DNA from: Cotesia glomerata
Lineage: Eukaryota; Arthropoda; Insecta; Hymenoptera; Braconidae
DNA: 64,000 nt
Direction: 5' to 3'
NCBI RefSeq assembly: GCF_020080835.1
Contig: NC_058164.1
Location: forward strand, 13,648,142 to 13,712,141
The position numbers and the translations under genes are program-made. Shown here piece by piece: positions 42,143 through 54,949 of the stretch. The notes beneath the pieces were generated by a model. That model searched no databases and was not told the DNA's origin. It saw only the letters and a list, made by a program, of their open reading frames with translations. The number at the start of each line of letters is the position of its first letter. The first letter of the stretch is position 1.

Positions 42143-45122
42143 CTATCTTCTGCTATTTGCTCTTTTTCTTTCGGTGGAACGCAAGTCTTTAAGGACTTCT
42201 GTTGCAAACGTGTTGGTAGCGTTCCAGGCAGCTTCTGATGACAACATTGCTTCTACTAGTGAATCTGGTTGTATTCTCTGGTTCAGGATCCTCTCCAGTT
42301 CTTCACGCTGTGGATCGAAACGAGGACATACAAAGAAGACGTGCTCCGCGTCTTCAGCAGCTCCTGGGCAGGACGGGCACTCCGAAGAGTCATCGTGCTT
42401 AAAGCGGTGTAGATACTCTCGAAAACACCCATGTCCCGACAACTTCTGCGTAAGATAGTAATTGACCTCACCGTGATTCCGGTTAAGCCAAATGTCGATC
42501 CGAGGTATGAGACGGTGCGTCCACCTACCCTTCTCTGCAGCATCCCATTGTAGTTGCCATCGGCCTATGCTCTTCTGCCGTTCTTCAATTCTAAGTTCTT
42601 CAGGGCTCAGTGCAGTTGACCTTTTTCGTTGGTAAAGGGGTCCGCCTTTCCTCTACTAGAACTCTAAGAGGTAGGGTTCCAGCAATGACGCACATTGCTT
42701 CTTCTGATATAGTGCGAAAGGCACTAGCTACTCGTAGGGCACTCAGTCGATATACTGGTCCAGCCTTTCTCCATGATTCTTGCGTCTTTAATGCGTCGGC
42801 CCAAATGGATATTCCGTAAGTGAGCACCGATATGACTACTGATGACAATAATAGCCTCCTGCTCTGTTTTGGGCCTCCGACGTTCGGCATCAGTCGTGCG
42901 AGACTAGCCCTCACTACTGACGCTTTGGCACTGATATGTTCCACTTGCTGCTTGAAGTTGAGTCGGGCATCAAGCATTACTCCCAAATATCGGATATAAG
43001 GTTGTGATGTGATTTCTTGTTCGCCGACTTTCAGCTTAATGATCTCTACCACTTTTCTGCTGGTAATAAGCACTGCCTCAGTCTTGTGTTGCGCCAGTTG
43101 CAGGTTCACTGCGTCCATCCACCGGTCAACGCGCTCAAAAGTGAGATCGAACATATGGTTTATCTCGTCAAGGTGTTTGGCAACAATCACTATGGCTACG
43201 TCATCTGCATATGCTACGATTTTGACGTTTCTTGGCAGAGTTAGTCTTAATAGACCGTCATACATAATATTCTACATGAGCGGGCCTAGGACTGAACCTT
43301 GTGGTACACCTCCAGTAATATCATACTCCCTCGGACCGTTCTTCGTGTCATACTTCAAGACCCTATTTTCAAAGTAGCTTGTTACGATCTTAAGAAGGTA
43401 TTCTGGTACATTCTTCTCTTGGAGGGCCTGCATGATGCATTCCCAATTGGCGGAGTTGAATGCGTTTCTGATGTCTAGGGTCGCCACCAGGCAATACTCT
43501 TTCGTTCCACCCTTCCATCTGGTTCCTGCGATTGCTTCCTTGGCCGTATCAACAACCAGTTTGATTGCGTCCAGGGTTGATCGTCCTTTCCGGAATCCAT
43601 ACTGATTGTCTGCCAGGAGTGGGTCGACTACTGCTTCAATTCTCTGGTGAATTATGCGTTCAAATATCTTACCCGCTGTATCTAGCATGCAAAGTGGGCG
43701 GTAAGATGACGGTTCATCCGGTGGTTTCTTCCCTTTAGGTAACAGTACCAATCGTTGCTGTTTCCACTTATGCGGGAAAGTCCCCTCCTTAAGGCATGAA
43801 TTATAAACGTCTAGGAATAATGTTGGAGCTGCTTTTATGATGTTTTTCAAGGCTATATTAGGGATTCCGTCCAATCCCGGCGCTTTATTATTCCCTACAC
43901 GGTTACAGGCCTCCAGCAGTTCTTCTTCAGTGACAGGTGGAGTGTCATCCAGTTCGCCTGGCGCGAACTGGTAATCGAAGTTGCGTTGCTGTGGGAATAG
44001 TGCAGTGACGATTTTCTGGAGAAGTTGAGGACACGTAGGTGATGGCATTTGTTGTTTTTTTAGGTGGGTCATAACCACCTTATAAGGCCTACCCCACACG
44101 TCTTTATCCACCTCATTGATGAGCTCTTTCCAGCATTGTCTCTTACTATCCTTGATAGCTTTGTTCAATGATCGACGGGCTTTTTTGTATTCTGCGACCA
44201 GCTCCGCAGAGTTAGGTCGTCGATAGCCACGCTGGGATATTCTTCTTTTCTTTAGACACTCTTTCCGAAGAACATTGATGTGGTCGTTCCACCAGTGCAC
44301 TGCCGGGCGTTGGCTTATGCTGTGTTTCCGGACCATACTGGCGTCACAGGCCTGGACAACTCTTTTCATCAGGTCCTTGGTCATTTCTTCTGCGGATCCA
44401 GTAGTAATCGGTTCACTATTAAGGGCTATTACCAATGTGCTTGTGTCAAAAGGCTTCACTTTCCATCCAATGGTATTGAATGACTTGATTGGTCTTCTTG
44501 TATTCCGGTCATGTGATATTTCCCAGAGAATTGCCTTGTGGTCACTGGCTGTGTAGATATCCATCACCTTCCAGTCGTATTTCCCACTGATAAGGCTGCT
44601 GCTGACGAAAGTGAGATCTACGATAGAGCTTGCTTCTCCTTTAGTATAGGTTGGCGTATCACCACTGTTGAGCTGGACTACATCTAGTGTAGAGAAAGCT
44701 TCTCGGAGTGCTTTTCCTCGCGCATTTGTCTGCTTGCTGCCCCAGTCTACTGCCAAGGAGTTGAAGTCACCGGCAATCGAGACCGGATAGTGCTGCTTGG
44801 CGTCCTCGGTCAGTTTGTCCAAGAATTCAGTGAATTCAACAATGGATAGGCTAGGTGGTGCATAACAGCTGTAGAAACGGATGCCGTTTACTGTTGCTGC
44901 TACAAAGCCGGCATTATCATTGTTAACTACACTCTGGAAGGGATGCTTACCACAAGACCAGATGACAGCCTTGGTGGTGCTGTCAGATTCCCAAGGCTGG
45001 GTATTCAGGTATCTGTATGGCTCTGCTATCATTACTAAGTCTAACTCTAGTTCTCTTGCTGTTTGCATAAGCAGATCATGTGCAGCTTCGCAATGGTTTA
45101 GGTTTAGCTGCAATATCTTCAT
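42143..45122 (-). pseudogene. R1-clade ORF2: endonuclease, reverse transcriptase, C-terminal zinc motif
   Basis: The APE-type endonuclease starts LQLNLNHCEAAHDLL and has AEPYRY, IAGDFNSLAVDWGS, SIVDLTFVS and ASDHKAI. RT follows with YRPLCMLDTAGKIFERII, QYGFRKGRSTLDAI, TLDIRNAFNSANW and GGVPQGSVLGP. A TAG at 43272-43274 replaces the Trp seen in copy 2, then the frame continues with the catalytic AYADDVAIVI. A one-base frameshift near 42640 separates the last part, which carries CPSCPGAAEDAEHVFFVC, the terminal C-C-H-C motif. No RNase H is present. The enzyme nicks target DNA and primes reverse transcription from it. This copy is dead at two sites only. Confidence 0.88.
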
Positions 45123-46492
45123 GTCTGTTTGTTTGTTATCTTCTGGAGTGCCTCTTTAAATACTGGGCACCTGGATGCGCCGGCATGATGAGCCGAGTTC
45201 TCCGCACTTTGATCCGCGCATAATACACATTTCGCTGGGTTTTTGCATTCAGCAATCTTGTGTCCCTCTTGTCCGCACCTAATACGTAGCTTAGACCGAT
45301 CCACATTGCTCTTGCACTGGGATCCAAGATGCCCAAAGTGCCAGCACTTGAAACATTGGATTGGTCTCCTCGTAGCTCGGATTCGGCAGTTGGCCCAGCC
45401 GATCCGGACTTTACCGCTTCCTGTCAATATCTTCCGCGCTGCAGCTGCTGGTAGTGTCACAACAGCTGTCTGAGTACCTCTGTAGGCCTTATGAATCTTA
45501 ATTGTCCCTAGTGGTATCTCGCAGGTTTCTCCGATTTCCGTTTGCAAGGCAGCCTGAATATCCTCCTTGGTTGTGGTACCGTCAAGATCTCGGATTTCGA
45601 CGTCTTCCTGTGGCCCTTTGCAGATTACCTTTGCGTCTTCTTGGAGGATGTCCGCGATGGTCTTCTGTAAGGCTTGGCCTCGGTCAGCGCTCTTCCTCGA
45701 AAGCGTAATCAGCAAGCTCCCGGTCCTAGTTCTTTGGATCTTATCCACTGTAGTACGGACCTGTTCGTCAGGGACGTCCTGCTTTATTCGCTTCAGAATT
45801 TCAGCATACTTTGCCGTCTCTGCGGGGCGGATGATCAGTGCGTCCGGCCTGATCCGTTTGCGCGGTTCTTTCCGATCAGGCTCTGGCCTGGACTTCTTCG
45901 GCGGTTGCTTCTGGAGCTTTTCTACTGCTTGCTCTCTCTTGGACTTCCTTGACTGGACTTTTTACCATTCATTCACCTCCTTTTTTCCGCCGTTCTGTGT
46001 AACTGCGTTTTTCGGGGGACTTGGTTTAAGGTCCTTCTTCTTCTTTGTACGGCTGGTCATTGAGTCTGGGGAATTTCGTTCTTTCCTTTTCCCGGGCCTG
46101 ATATCAGTTCCAGTTTCCTCTCCGTCTTCAACAACTGACTCGACGTCACCCTCGCCACCTGTGTCCATCTCCTCGACAAACGTGTCGGCTTTTGCTGGTG
46201 AAACCGCTGTCACACTCGTCTTCATCACGATATTACCGTGTTGTTGTTGGATCACCTGCCATTCTTGGTCCAGTTTTTTGAACCTTCTCAAGGCACTGCA
46301 GATGTTCGTCGACTTCGACTTGATCTCCTTGTGGACATTTTGCTTGGTTTGGAGAAAGTCCTGCAGTCCACTGACTAGCTTTTCCAGATGTGCCAGCGCA
46401 TCTGTCCTCTTCATCTTTGCACTAATTAGCAGTGCGTCTTGCTGGGCATGAGGCCCGTTTTCACTCTTGTTTGTTTCCTGTGCATTACTCAT
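45119..46492 (-). pseudogene. R1-clade ORF1 with zinc knuckles, one nonsense codon
   Basis: The frame runs 457 residues from the ATG at 46492 to TGA at 45119-45121, with a single in-frame TAA at 45962-45964. The N-terminal third is a coiled coil (LAHLEKLVSGLQDFLQTK), followed by acidic and basic low-complexity stretches. The centre has an RRM-like region (KIHKAYRGTQTAVVTL). The C-terminus has three zinc-knuckle positions: CFKCWHFGHLGSQC is complete, the second (RCGQEGHKIAEC) has lost its first Cys, and the third is CVLCADQS..HHAGASRC. R1-clade ORF1 proteins bind RNA and guide RNP to target DNA. Stop and ORF2 start overlap as ATGA, implying translational coupling. Confidence 0.85.
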
Positions 46493-47070
46493 ACTTTTTA
46501 TTTACCAGCGCATCGTACGGAGTGGAGCGGGTTGCCATAACTAGGAACGGGTGTACCCTTGGAGATAGTACTCCTACCCCAGTTCCCTGAGGCCTAGCCG
46601 ACACTTAGCCAGTCCCGGAATACACGGACGGACTAGACTCGCTCGGAGCGGTGAAGATTCCGATCTCTAACACTCACTGCGTACTTCCTGATCAAGGCCC
46701 GAAGTGGCTGGCTCCTGATCCACTGCTGCAACTTACACCTTGGTAGAGCAAGCTCACATCAGCCGTGGCCTGCATCGTCGGAAACTACGATACAGGTTCC
46801 GGTCACTCCCAGTGGGTCACAGCTGAGAACGATCGTCTTGTTAGGTCAGTTAGTGTGACCAACCCATTAAAGGGGAGTTTTGTCCACGGGAGCGTATTTT
46901 GTTTGGTTATTTTGCTTGGCTCCTACCCGCTGTACCTCATCAACTAAGAGATTAAGTGTCATCCAAGGACAGCAAGCGTTCTCCCATCCGCTCGGGGAGA
47001 CGCGCCCGGTAGCAGTATCTCTTCTACCCCGAGTGTGTGTTCTGCCCCGAGGTATCTCTTCTGCCCCGAG

Positions 47071-47072
47071 TG

Positions 47073-47128
<56 letters not shown>
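47071..47128. repeat. (TG)n tract between LINE copies 1 and 2
   Basis: About 29 TG units with one CG join the 5' end of copy 1 to the short oligo(T) 3' end of copy 2. The same tract is thus the flank of two independent insertions. Confidence 0.95.
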
Positions 47129-47132
<4 letters not shown>

Positions 47133-48742
47133 GTAGGGGAATCCTTTTACGGATTCTAGGCATAGCTGTTTGGCCTGGATATGTGGCGACTCGACGCAGC
47201 GTCATACTAACTCGACACTAACGCCCCTACCCACTAAACCCTAAACCCCTTTCTCTTCTATCCTCTGATCCCCCATGGTACCGCCGTAAGGCATTTCTTC
47301 GCGGGGGGAGGAATTAGCTGCCGCTCTTCCTTCTGGTGGCTAAGATGTTTTTTATTTCTATCTCCCTTCTAGTTTCTGTTTTCTGCTCTTTTTCTCTCGA
47401 TGGACCGCAACTCTGTAAGCACTTCAGTGGCAAAGGTGCTCGTGGCGTTCCAGACAGCTTCTGATGACAGCATTTCTTCTACTATTGTCTCCGGTTGAAT
47501 TCTCTTTTTTAGAATCTTCTCTAATTCATCGCGCTGTTGGTTAAAACGAGGACATGCAAAGATCACGTGCTCCACGTCTTCAGCGACACCTGGGCAGGAT
47601 GGGCACTCCGGAGAATCGTCGTGCTTAAAGCGGTGAGGATAGGCTCGGAAGCAGCCGTGTCCTGACAACATCTGCGTAAGGTAGTAGTTAACCTCTCCAT
47701 GACTCCGGTTCAGCCAGTCGTCGATCCTCGGTATAAGACGATACGTCCATCTTCCTTTTTCTGCAGCGTCCCACTGGAGCTGCCATCGGTCGAAGCTGTT
47801 TTGCCGTTCTTCAGTTCTGAGCTCTTCAGCGCTTAGTGTAGTTGACCTTTTACGATGATAAAGGTTCCGTCTTTCCTCAGCGAGGACTCTGAGAGGCAGA
47901 GTTCCGGAAATAACGCACACTGCTTCCTCGGATATTGTGCGGAAGGCGCTGGCGACTCTTAAGGCACACCGTCGGTATACTGGTCCAGCCTTCCTCCATG
48001 ATTCTTGCATCTCGAGAGCGTTGGTCCAAATAGATATACCATATGTAAGCACCGATGTGACTACAGATGATAACAGTACCCTTCTGCTCTGCTTTGGCCC
48101 TCCGATGTTCGGCATCAGTCGTGCTAGACTTGTTCCCACTGCTGACGCCTTGGCACTGACGTGTTCTACCTGCTGCTTAAAGTTGAGTCGGGCATCAAGC
48201 ATCACTCCTAAATATCGAATATAAGGTTGTGATGTGATTTCTTGTTCGGCGACTTTCAGCTTAATTGTCTCTACCACTTTCCTGCTGGTAATAAGCACTG
48301 CCTCAGTTTTGTGTTGCGCCAGTTGCAGGTTCACTGCGTCCATCCACCGGTTAACGCGCTCGAAAGTGAGATCGAACACATGGTTTATCTCGTCAAGATG
48401 TTTGGCAACGATCACTACGGCTACGTCGTCTGCATATGCTACGAGTTTGACGTTTCTTGGCAGAGTTAGTCTTAATAGGCCGTCATACATAATATTCCAC
48501 AGGAGCGGGCCTAGAACTGAACCTTGTGGTACACCTCCAGAAATAGCATACTCCCTTGGACCGTTCTTCGTGTCATACTTCAGGACCCTGTTTTCAAAGT
48601 AGCTTGCTACGATCTTAAGAAGGTATTCTGGTACATTCTTCTCTTGGAGGGCCTGCATGATGCATTCCCAATTGGCGGAGTTGAAGGCATTTCTGATGTC
48701 TAGGGTCGCCACCAGGCAATACTTCTTCGTTCCACCCTTCCA

Positions 48743-48744
<2 letters not shown>
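47129..48744 (-). mobile_element. R1-clade LINE copy 2, 5'-truncated, in (TG)n
   Basis: The 3' UTR matches copy 1 (GGATTCTAGGCATAGCTG, CCCACTAAACCCTAAACC) and ends in four A residues at (TG)n. The 5' end is cut within RT at 48744 and abuts another (TG)n tract. Truncation during target-primed reverse transcription explains this. It is closely related but not identical to copy 1. Confidence 0.88.
47369..48744 (-). pseudogene. R1-clade ORF2, C-terminal 458 codons, open
   Basis: The frame is open from the truncation at 48744 (RWKGGTKKYCLVATLD) to the stop at 47369. It covers the RT palm with GGVPQGSVLGPLLW and the catalytic AYADDVAVVI, the thumb, and the C-terminal CPSCPGVAEDVEHVIFAC motif. There are no lesions within the retained part, so the copy is younger or better preserved than copy 1, whose TAG and frameshift it lacks. 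Without endonuclease, N-terminal RT, ORF1 and promoter it cannot move by itself. Confidence 0.85.

Positions 48745-48792
<48 letters not shown>
48745..48792. repeat. (TG)n tract at the 5' end of LINE copy 2
   Basis: 24 TG units lie between the truncated LINE and the next repeat. Confidence 0.95.
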
Positions 48793-48796
<4 letters not shown>

Positions 48797-49495
48797 TATG
48801 TTAACCGCTTATAACTTTCGAACAGCTTGACCGATTTCTTCGCGGTTGGTGCCATTCGAAAGGACTTGACCAAACTCAGATTTTAAAAACTATTTTGACC
48901 GATTCAGATTGATAGATTTTGGGAAATCTTCAAGAAACTGAAAAAAAAAATTTTTTTTAAATGTGGTTTTTTTGGAATAACTTTTAAAAGGCTTAATGGT
49001 TCAATTCCAAAAACTAATCATTTCTTAACCTTAAAAAACCACGTCGATCGCCACCAGTCCGGTCAAAATCGGTTGATTCGTTCGAGAGATATCGTGAACG
49101 AAAGAAAACCAAAAAAAGTGTTTTTTTCGGAATAACTCCGAAATTTATCGCGCGATCAATTTAAAATTTAGGATTCTTTGTGAGGCTTAGAAAACTGCGT
49201 CGAATGCTGTCAACCATGTAAAAATCGGTTTATTCATTCAAAAGTTATTGCGGTTTTAAAATTCAAAAAATAGTGTCATCAAATCCCTATCAGACTTTTG
49301 AGCTCGAAGAGCTCAAAAACATAGGAAAACAATCTCTTTCAGCTTGGAGAGCTCAAAATAACCCATAAATTGTATTTTTGAGCTCGAAGAGCTCAAAAAC
49401 GTCATTGGTGCAATTTTAAGCACCTAAGTATGGAATTAGCGGGGTTGCAGGGATGGCCTTCAGGGTCAACCGTTTTCCTAATTTTTATAATTAAT
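48793..49495. repeat. Second copy of the GAGCTCGAAGAGCTC repeat
   Basis: It matches 17390-18310 in order: CAATTCCAAAAACTAATCA, AAAAAACCACGTCGATCGCC, GGTTGATTCGTTCG, the GAGCTCGAAGAGCTC palindromes, and the right end TTGCAGGGATGGCCTTCAGG then GTCAACCGTTTTCC. The left inverted end is missing, so it is truncated at the (TG)n tract. Confidence 0.7.
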
Positions 49496-49857
49496 TAACT
49501 TTTTGAAGAAATTTGTCTTGAGCTGGAGCGCTTATCGGACAAAGAGCTTTAAACCACGCTTTGCTATAAATAATATTTGTAATCCCCCCTTCCCTACTAA
49601 TTTTATTTCAAAGTAATTTATTTCCTCAAATATAAAAATTTCTAACAATAAATGCCTAAAATTGCTTATTTTGATTATTCGTTAAATTGTCATGACCAGT
49701 AAATATATGAATTTTCGACTCTAAAAAATGGAACTAGGCATGGTTTTGTAGGAAATTTTATGCCCTTTAATAATCTGCTATCAAAAAATTTTTATCTCAA
49801 GCGGTTCGAAAGTTATATTATTTTTAATGAAAAAAGATTTTTTTACGTGTTATTTAA
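49496..49857. other. AT-rich spacer before the TTAA element
   Basis: No gene or known repeat is recognised. It ends in TTAA (49854-49857), the left target duplication of the next element. Confidence 0.5.
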
Positions 49858-51551
<1,694 letters not shown>

Positions 51552-51555
51552 TTAA

Positions 51556-51823
51556 TTGATTCACTCCCAGCGGGAGTGATAGTTACTCCGAGAAGGAGTT
51601 AATTTTTATTAATGATAAAATTCACTCGGCATTCACTCCCAAAATAAATGAATTTAGAAATAAATTTTTGTAACGAAAATATTTTTATAAACTCTTTTTA
51701 TATTTAATTATTAAAAATTTAACTTATTATTTTTAATAATATTTCATTTTAATTATTATTATAATGTTTTTATTTATTTTTTTATAAATTAATTATAAAT
51801 AAAAATTGTCAAAAAAAATATGT

Positions 51824-51826
<3 letters not shown>
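51556..51826. other. AT-rich flank with two short hairpins
   Basis: CACTCCCAGCGGGAGTG (51571-51587) and ACTCCGAGAAGGAGT (51594-51608) are short palindromes close together. The remainder is A/T-rich without a gene. Confidence 0.5.

Positions 51827-51876
<50 letters not shown>
51827..51876. repeat. (TA)n microsatellite
   Basis: About 25 TA units just before the left end of the next interspersed repeat. Confidence 0.95.
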
Positions 51877-51878
<2 letters not shown>

Positions 51879-51889
51879 TGTATATATAA

Positions 51890-54035
51890 CTAGCGGTTTC
51901 CCGCCCGCTTCGCTGGGCGAATTGAAAAGGAAATAAATTAAATTTTAAGTTTTATTGTTATTTATTTTTTTTCATATTTTCTATATCTCAAATTTCTTTT
52001 CTATATCTCATGTGTTTAGAAAATGCAATGCTTTTAATCTGTTACATTTTCGCAATCCCGTAATGAGAACAATTCATCGATTATGTGATCAGCAAAAATA
52101 AAATGTATGTAAAATTCTTAGTCCGTTGACTGAATAGCTATATGTAATGTTAAATTTTGGAAACGTTACAATGACTTTTTTGCCGCTGCCAAAGAGACGA
52201 TTGTTGTAAGAAAATATCACTATTAAGTAAGAAAAATATTTAAATCCGTTGACCTTGGAGGCCATCCCGGTATTTGTCTGTTTCTCTTGAGATTCAAATT
52301 TTATATTTGAATATTTTATATTTATACAGTAGGAACTGTATTTGAAGAATATGAATTTTTTGACAATTATCATTCCCGCACTCCTATGTGGGGGAGGAAC
52401 TTCGTAAGATCCTATTCGAGATGATTTTTACATAATAAATAAAAGATTCCAACAAAACTTCGAGTCTATAAAAACTATTGATTGGAAATGAGAAATTTTC
52501 ATTGTTAACGCCCCCACAATCCCTTTTGGGGTTAGAATTCGAGAAAATCCATTTTCAGCTGAACTTGACATTGTACACGAAGATTCTTACCAAATTTAGA
52601 ATCTGCAGCAGTTACAGTTTGGAAATTAAAATTTTAGATCTTAATACCCACCCCCGCAATCCCTATCGGAAGTAGAATTTTTTGGAATCCGTTTTGAGAT
52701 GATCTCCTCATGACAAATGAAAGATTCCGACCTAATTTCGAGTTTGTAAAAGTTACAGTTTGAAAATGGAAATTTGAAATTCTAACACCCAGCCCCGCAA
52801 TCCTTGTCGGAAGTAGAATTTATTGAAATCCGTTTTGAGATGATCTCTTCATGACAAATAAAAGATTCTTACCAAATTTACAGCTTTTAGAAGCTAAATT
52901 TTGGAAATTAAGATTTTTTTTTATTAACACCCACCCTCGCAATCCTTATTGGGGGTGATTCGTCGTTAAATCCGCTCTTAGATTATTTCTACACCACATG
53001 TAGAAGATTTTTACCAAATTTGGAGTCTATAAGAGCTATTTTTTACAAACGGGAAATTTTCATTATCAACGTCCCCGCAATCCCTTAACTGAACTGGACA
53101 TCATACACGAAGATTCTCATCGAATTTGGAGTCTGTAGAAGTTACAGTTTGGAAATGAAAATTTTAGATTTTAACACCCACCTCCGCAATTCCTATCGGA
53201 AGTAGACTTTATTGAAATCCATTTTGAGGTGATCTCTACATAAGAGATAAAAAATTTCTACCAAATTTAGAGTTTTTAGAAGCTATATTTTGGAAATTAA
53301 GATATGTCATGGTTAACACTCACCCCAACGATCATTATTGGAGTTGATTCGTTGTAAAATCCATTATTAGATCATTTTTATATCACATATAGAAGACCTT
53401 CACTAAATTTGGAGTTTATAGGAGCTATAGCTTGGAAATTAAAAATTTTAATTGTTAACACCCACCCCCGCAAACTCCTGTGAGGTATCTTAAAATTCGT
53501 TCGTATATTATTTCTACATCTCTTAGCGAAAATTCCTACCCAATTGGAGTCTGTAGGAGCTATAGATTGAAAATTAAAAATTTTCATTGTTAATACCCAC
53601 CTCCGCAACCCCCTGTGGGTTGAGATATCCTAAAATTCGTTTATAAATTATTTTTACATCACTTACAGAAAATTCCTACAAAATTTAGAGTCTGTAGGAG
53701 CTATAGTTCGGAAACTTTTAATTTTTATTGTTAACGCCCACCCCCGCAATCTATATTGGGAGTAGATTGTCATAAAATCCGCTCGTAGATCATTTCTACA
53801 TCACATATAGGAGATTCCTACTAAATTTGGAGTCGATAGGAGCTATAGTTCAAAAATGGGAATTTTCATTGTCAACGCCCCCGCAACCCCCCTTGTAGGT
53901 GGAATTTCGTAAAATCCGTTCTTAGCTGACCTCTACTCGGCGAAAGGAATATTCCTACAAAATTTCAAATCTCTACGCCTTATGGTTCCAGAGATATCGT
54001 GATGAGTCAATATATAGGTGGAAATCTCTTATATA
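51890..54035. repeat. Interspersed repeat with about 150-bp tandem units (copy C)
   Basis: The left end reads CTAGCGGTTTCCCGCCCGC then TTCGCTGGGC. The right end reads GATATCGTGATGAGTCAATA followed by (TA)n. Between about 52290 and 53990 there are roughly a dozen degenerate units of about 150 bases with the blocks TACCAAATTTGGAGTCTGTAG, CACCCACCCCCGCAATCC and TAAAATCCGYTCKTAGATC. Copies A (18.8 kb) and 41.2 kb share the proximal part, and copy B the two ends. It is non-coding. Confidence 0.8.
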
Positions 54036-54949
54036 TATATATATACAAAGATTTTATGATCAAACTTATCCTTATCTTTCAATTATACTCATTGTGTTTG
54101 TTATTATTTATCAATTGCATTCAGCTAATAATAATAGAGTATTTCTCAATTATTCATTAATTGTTACTTGTGATCATTCATTTATTTCTAATTATTTCAA
54201 AATAATCTTGGACTCGGCTTAGGTGATAAGTCACCAAAAACTGACATTCCAAGGCGGCTTATATTCATTCAAAATTATATGTTATATTTTCTCTGGGAAA
54301 ATAGTGAGTCACTAAAACGCATTCGTCATGTTCATCTCGCGCTCAACCAATTGTCGTGTTCAAGTCAATTTTATTGTAACACAATTGTTTAAAATAACTA
54401 CATTTCAGTAATATTTTCTACACTCAAATAATTAATAATTTATATTAATGATGCTATAAAATGATTAATTAAAATACAATCAAATAGTCAATGTGATCTA
54501 AAACATTCAAATGTTCAAATAAGTTCAAGAAATCATGTGTTCGAACTCTGTACTGTGATAAATGTTTTATTAAATGATAATTTTCCTTAATTGGTGTTTT
54601 AGATCTTTATCACCCGATCCCGGCAAATCAAAAAATAATTTTATAATTTTAACTTAGTTTATTTTACAAATGAGATGTTAAAAATTGAATCTTATGAAAG
54701 AAATTTTTCTTATGATATTTTCTTAAATATATTTAGAAAGCCGTAATTTTGAAACAATGATTTTTAAAATTAGCTATCATTTGAACTTTTGAAAGGATAA
54801 AAGAAGTTAATTGATGAAAAAGATGATTGAAAATTAAATTATCTATTGAAATTGTTTTAACATTGTTCATGTAATCAACACTGTCATAGTTAAACCACAA
54901 ATTCTTAAAATGATAAGCATAAACCTCAACTCTAATCATTATTGTATCA
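54036..54949. other. AT-rich spacer
   Basis: No gene is recognised; codon-like structure is absent. Sequence from about 54680 (TTGAATCTTATGAAAGAAAT, TTAGAAAGCCGTAATTTTGA) recurs near 55845-55900, 56290-56350 and, inverted, 62560-62645, so it belongs to the same repeat system as the palindromic units. Confidence 0.45.

Noticed and set aside
45567..46451. 294-codon plus-strand frame opposite LINE ORF1
   Set aside because: Antisense shadow of the R1-clade ORF1.
54530..54560. GTTCGAACTC resembling a tRNA B box
   Set aside because: No matching A box, acceptor stem or anticodon arm can be folded around it.
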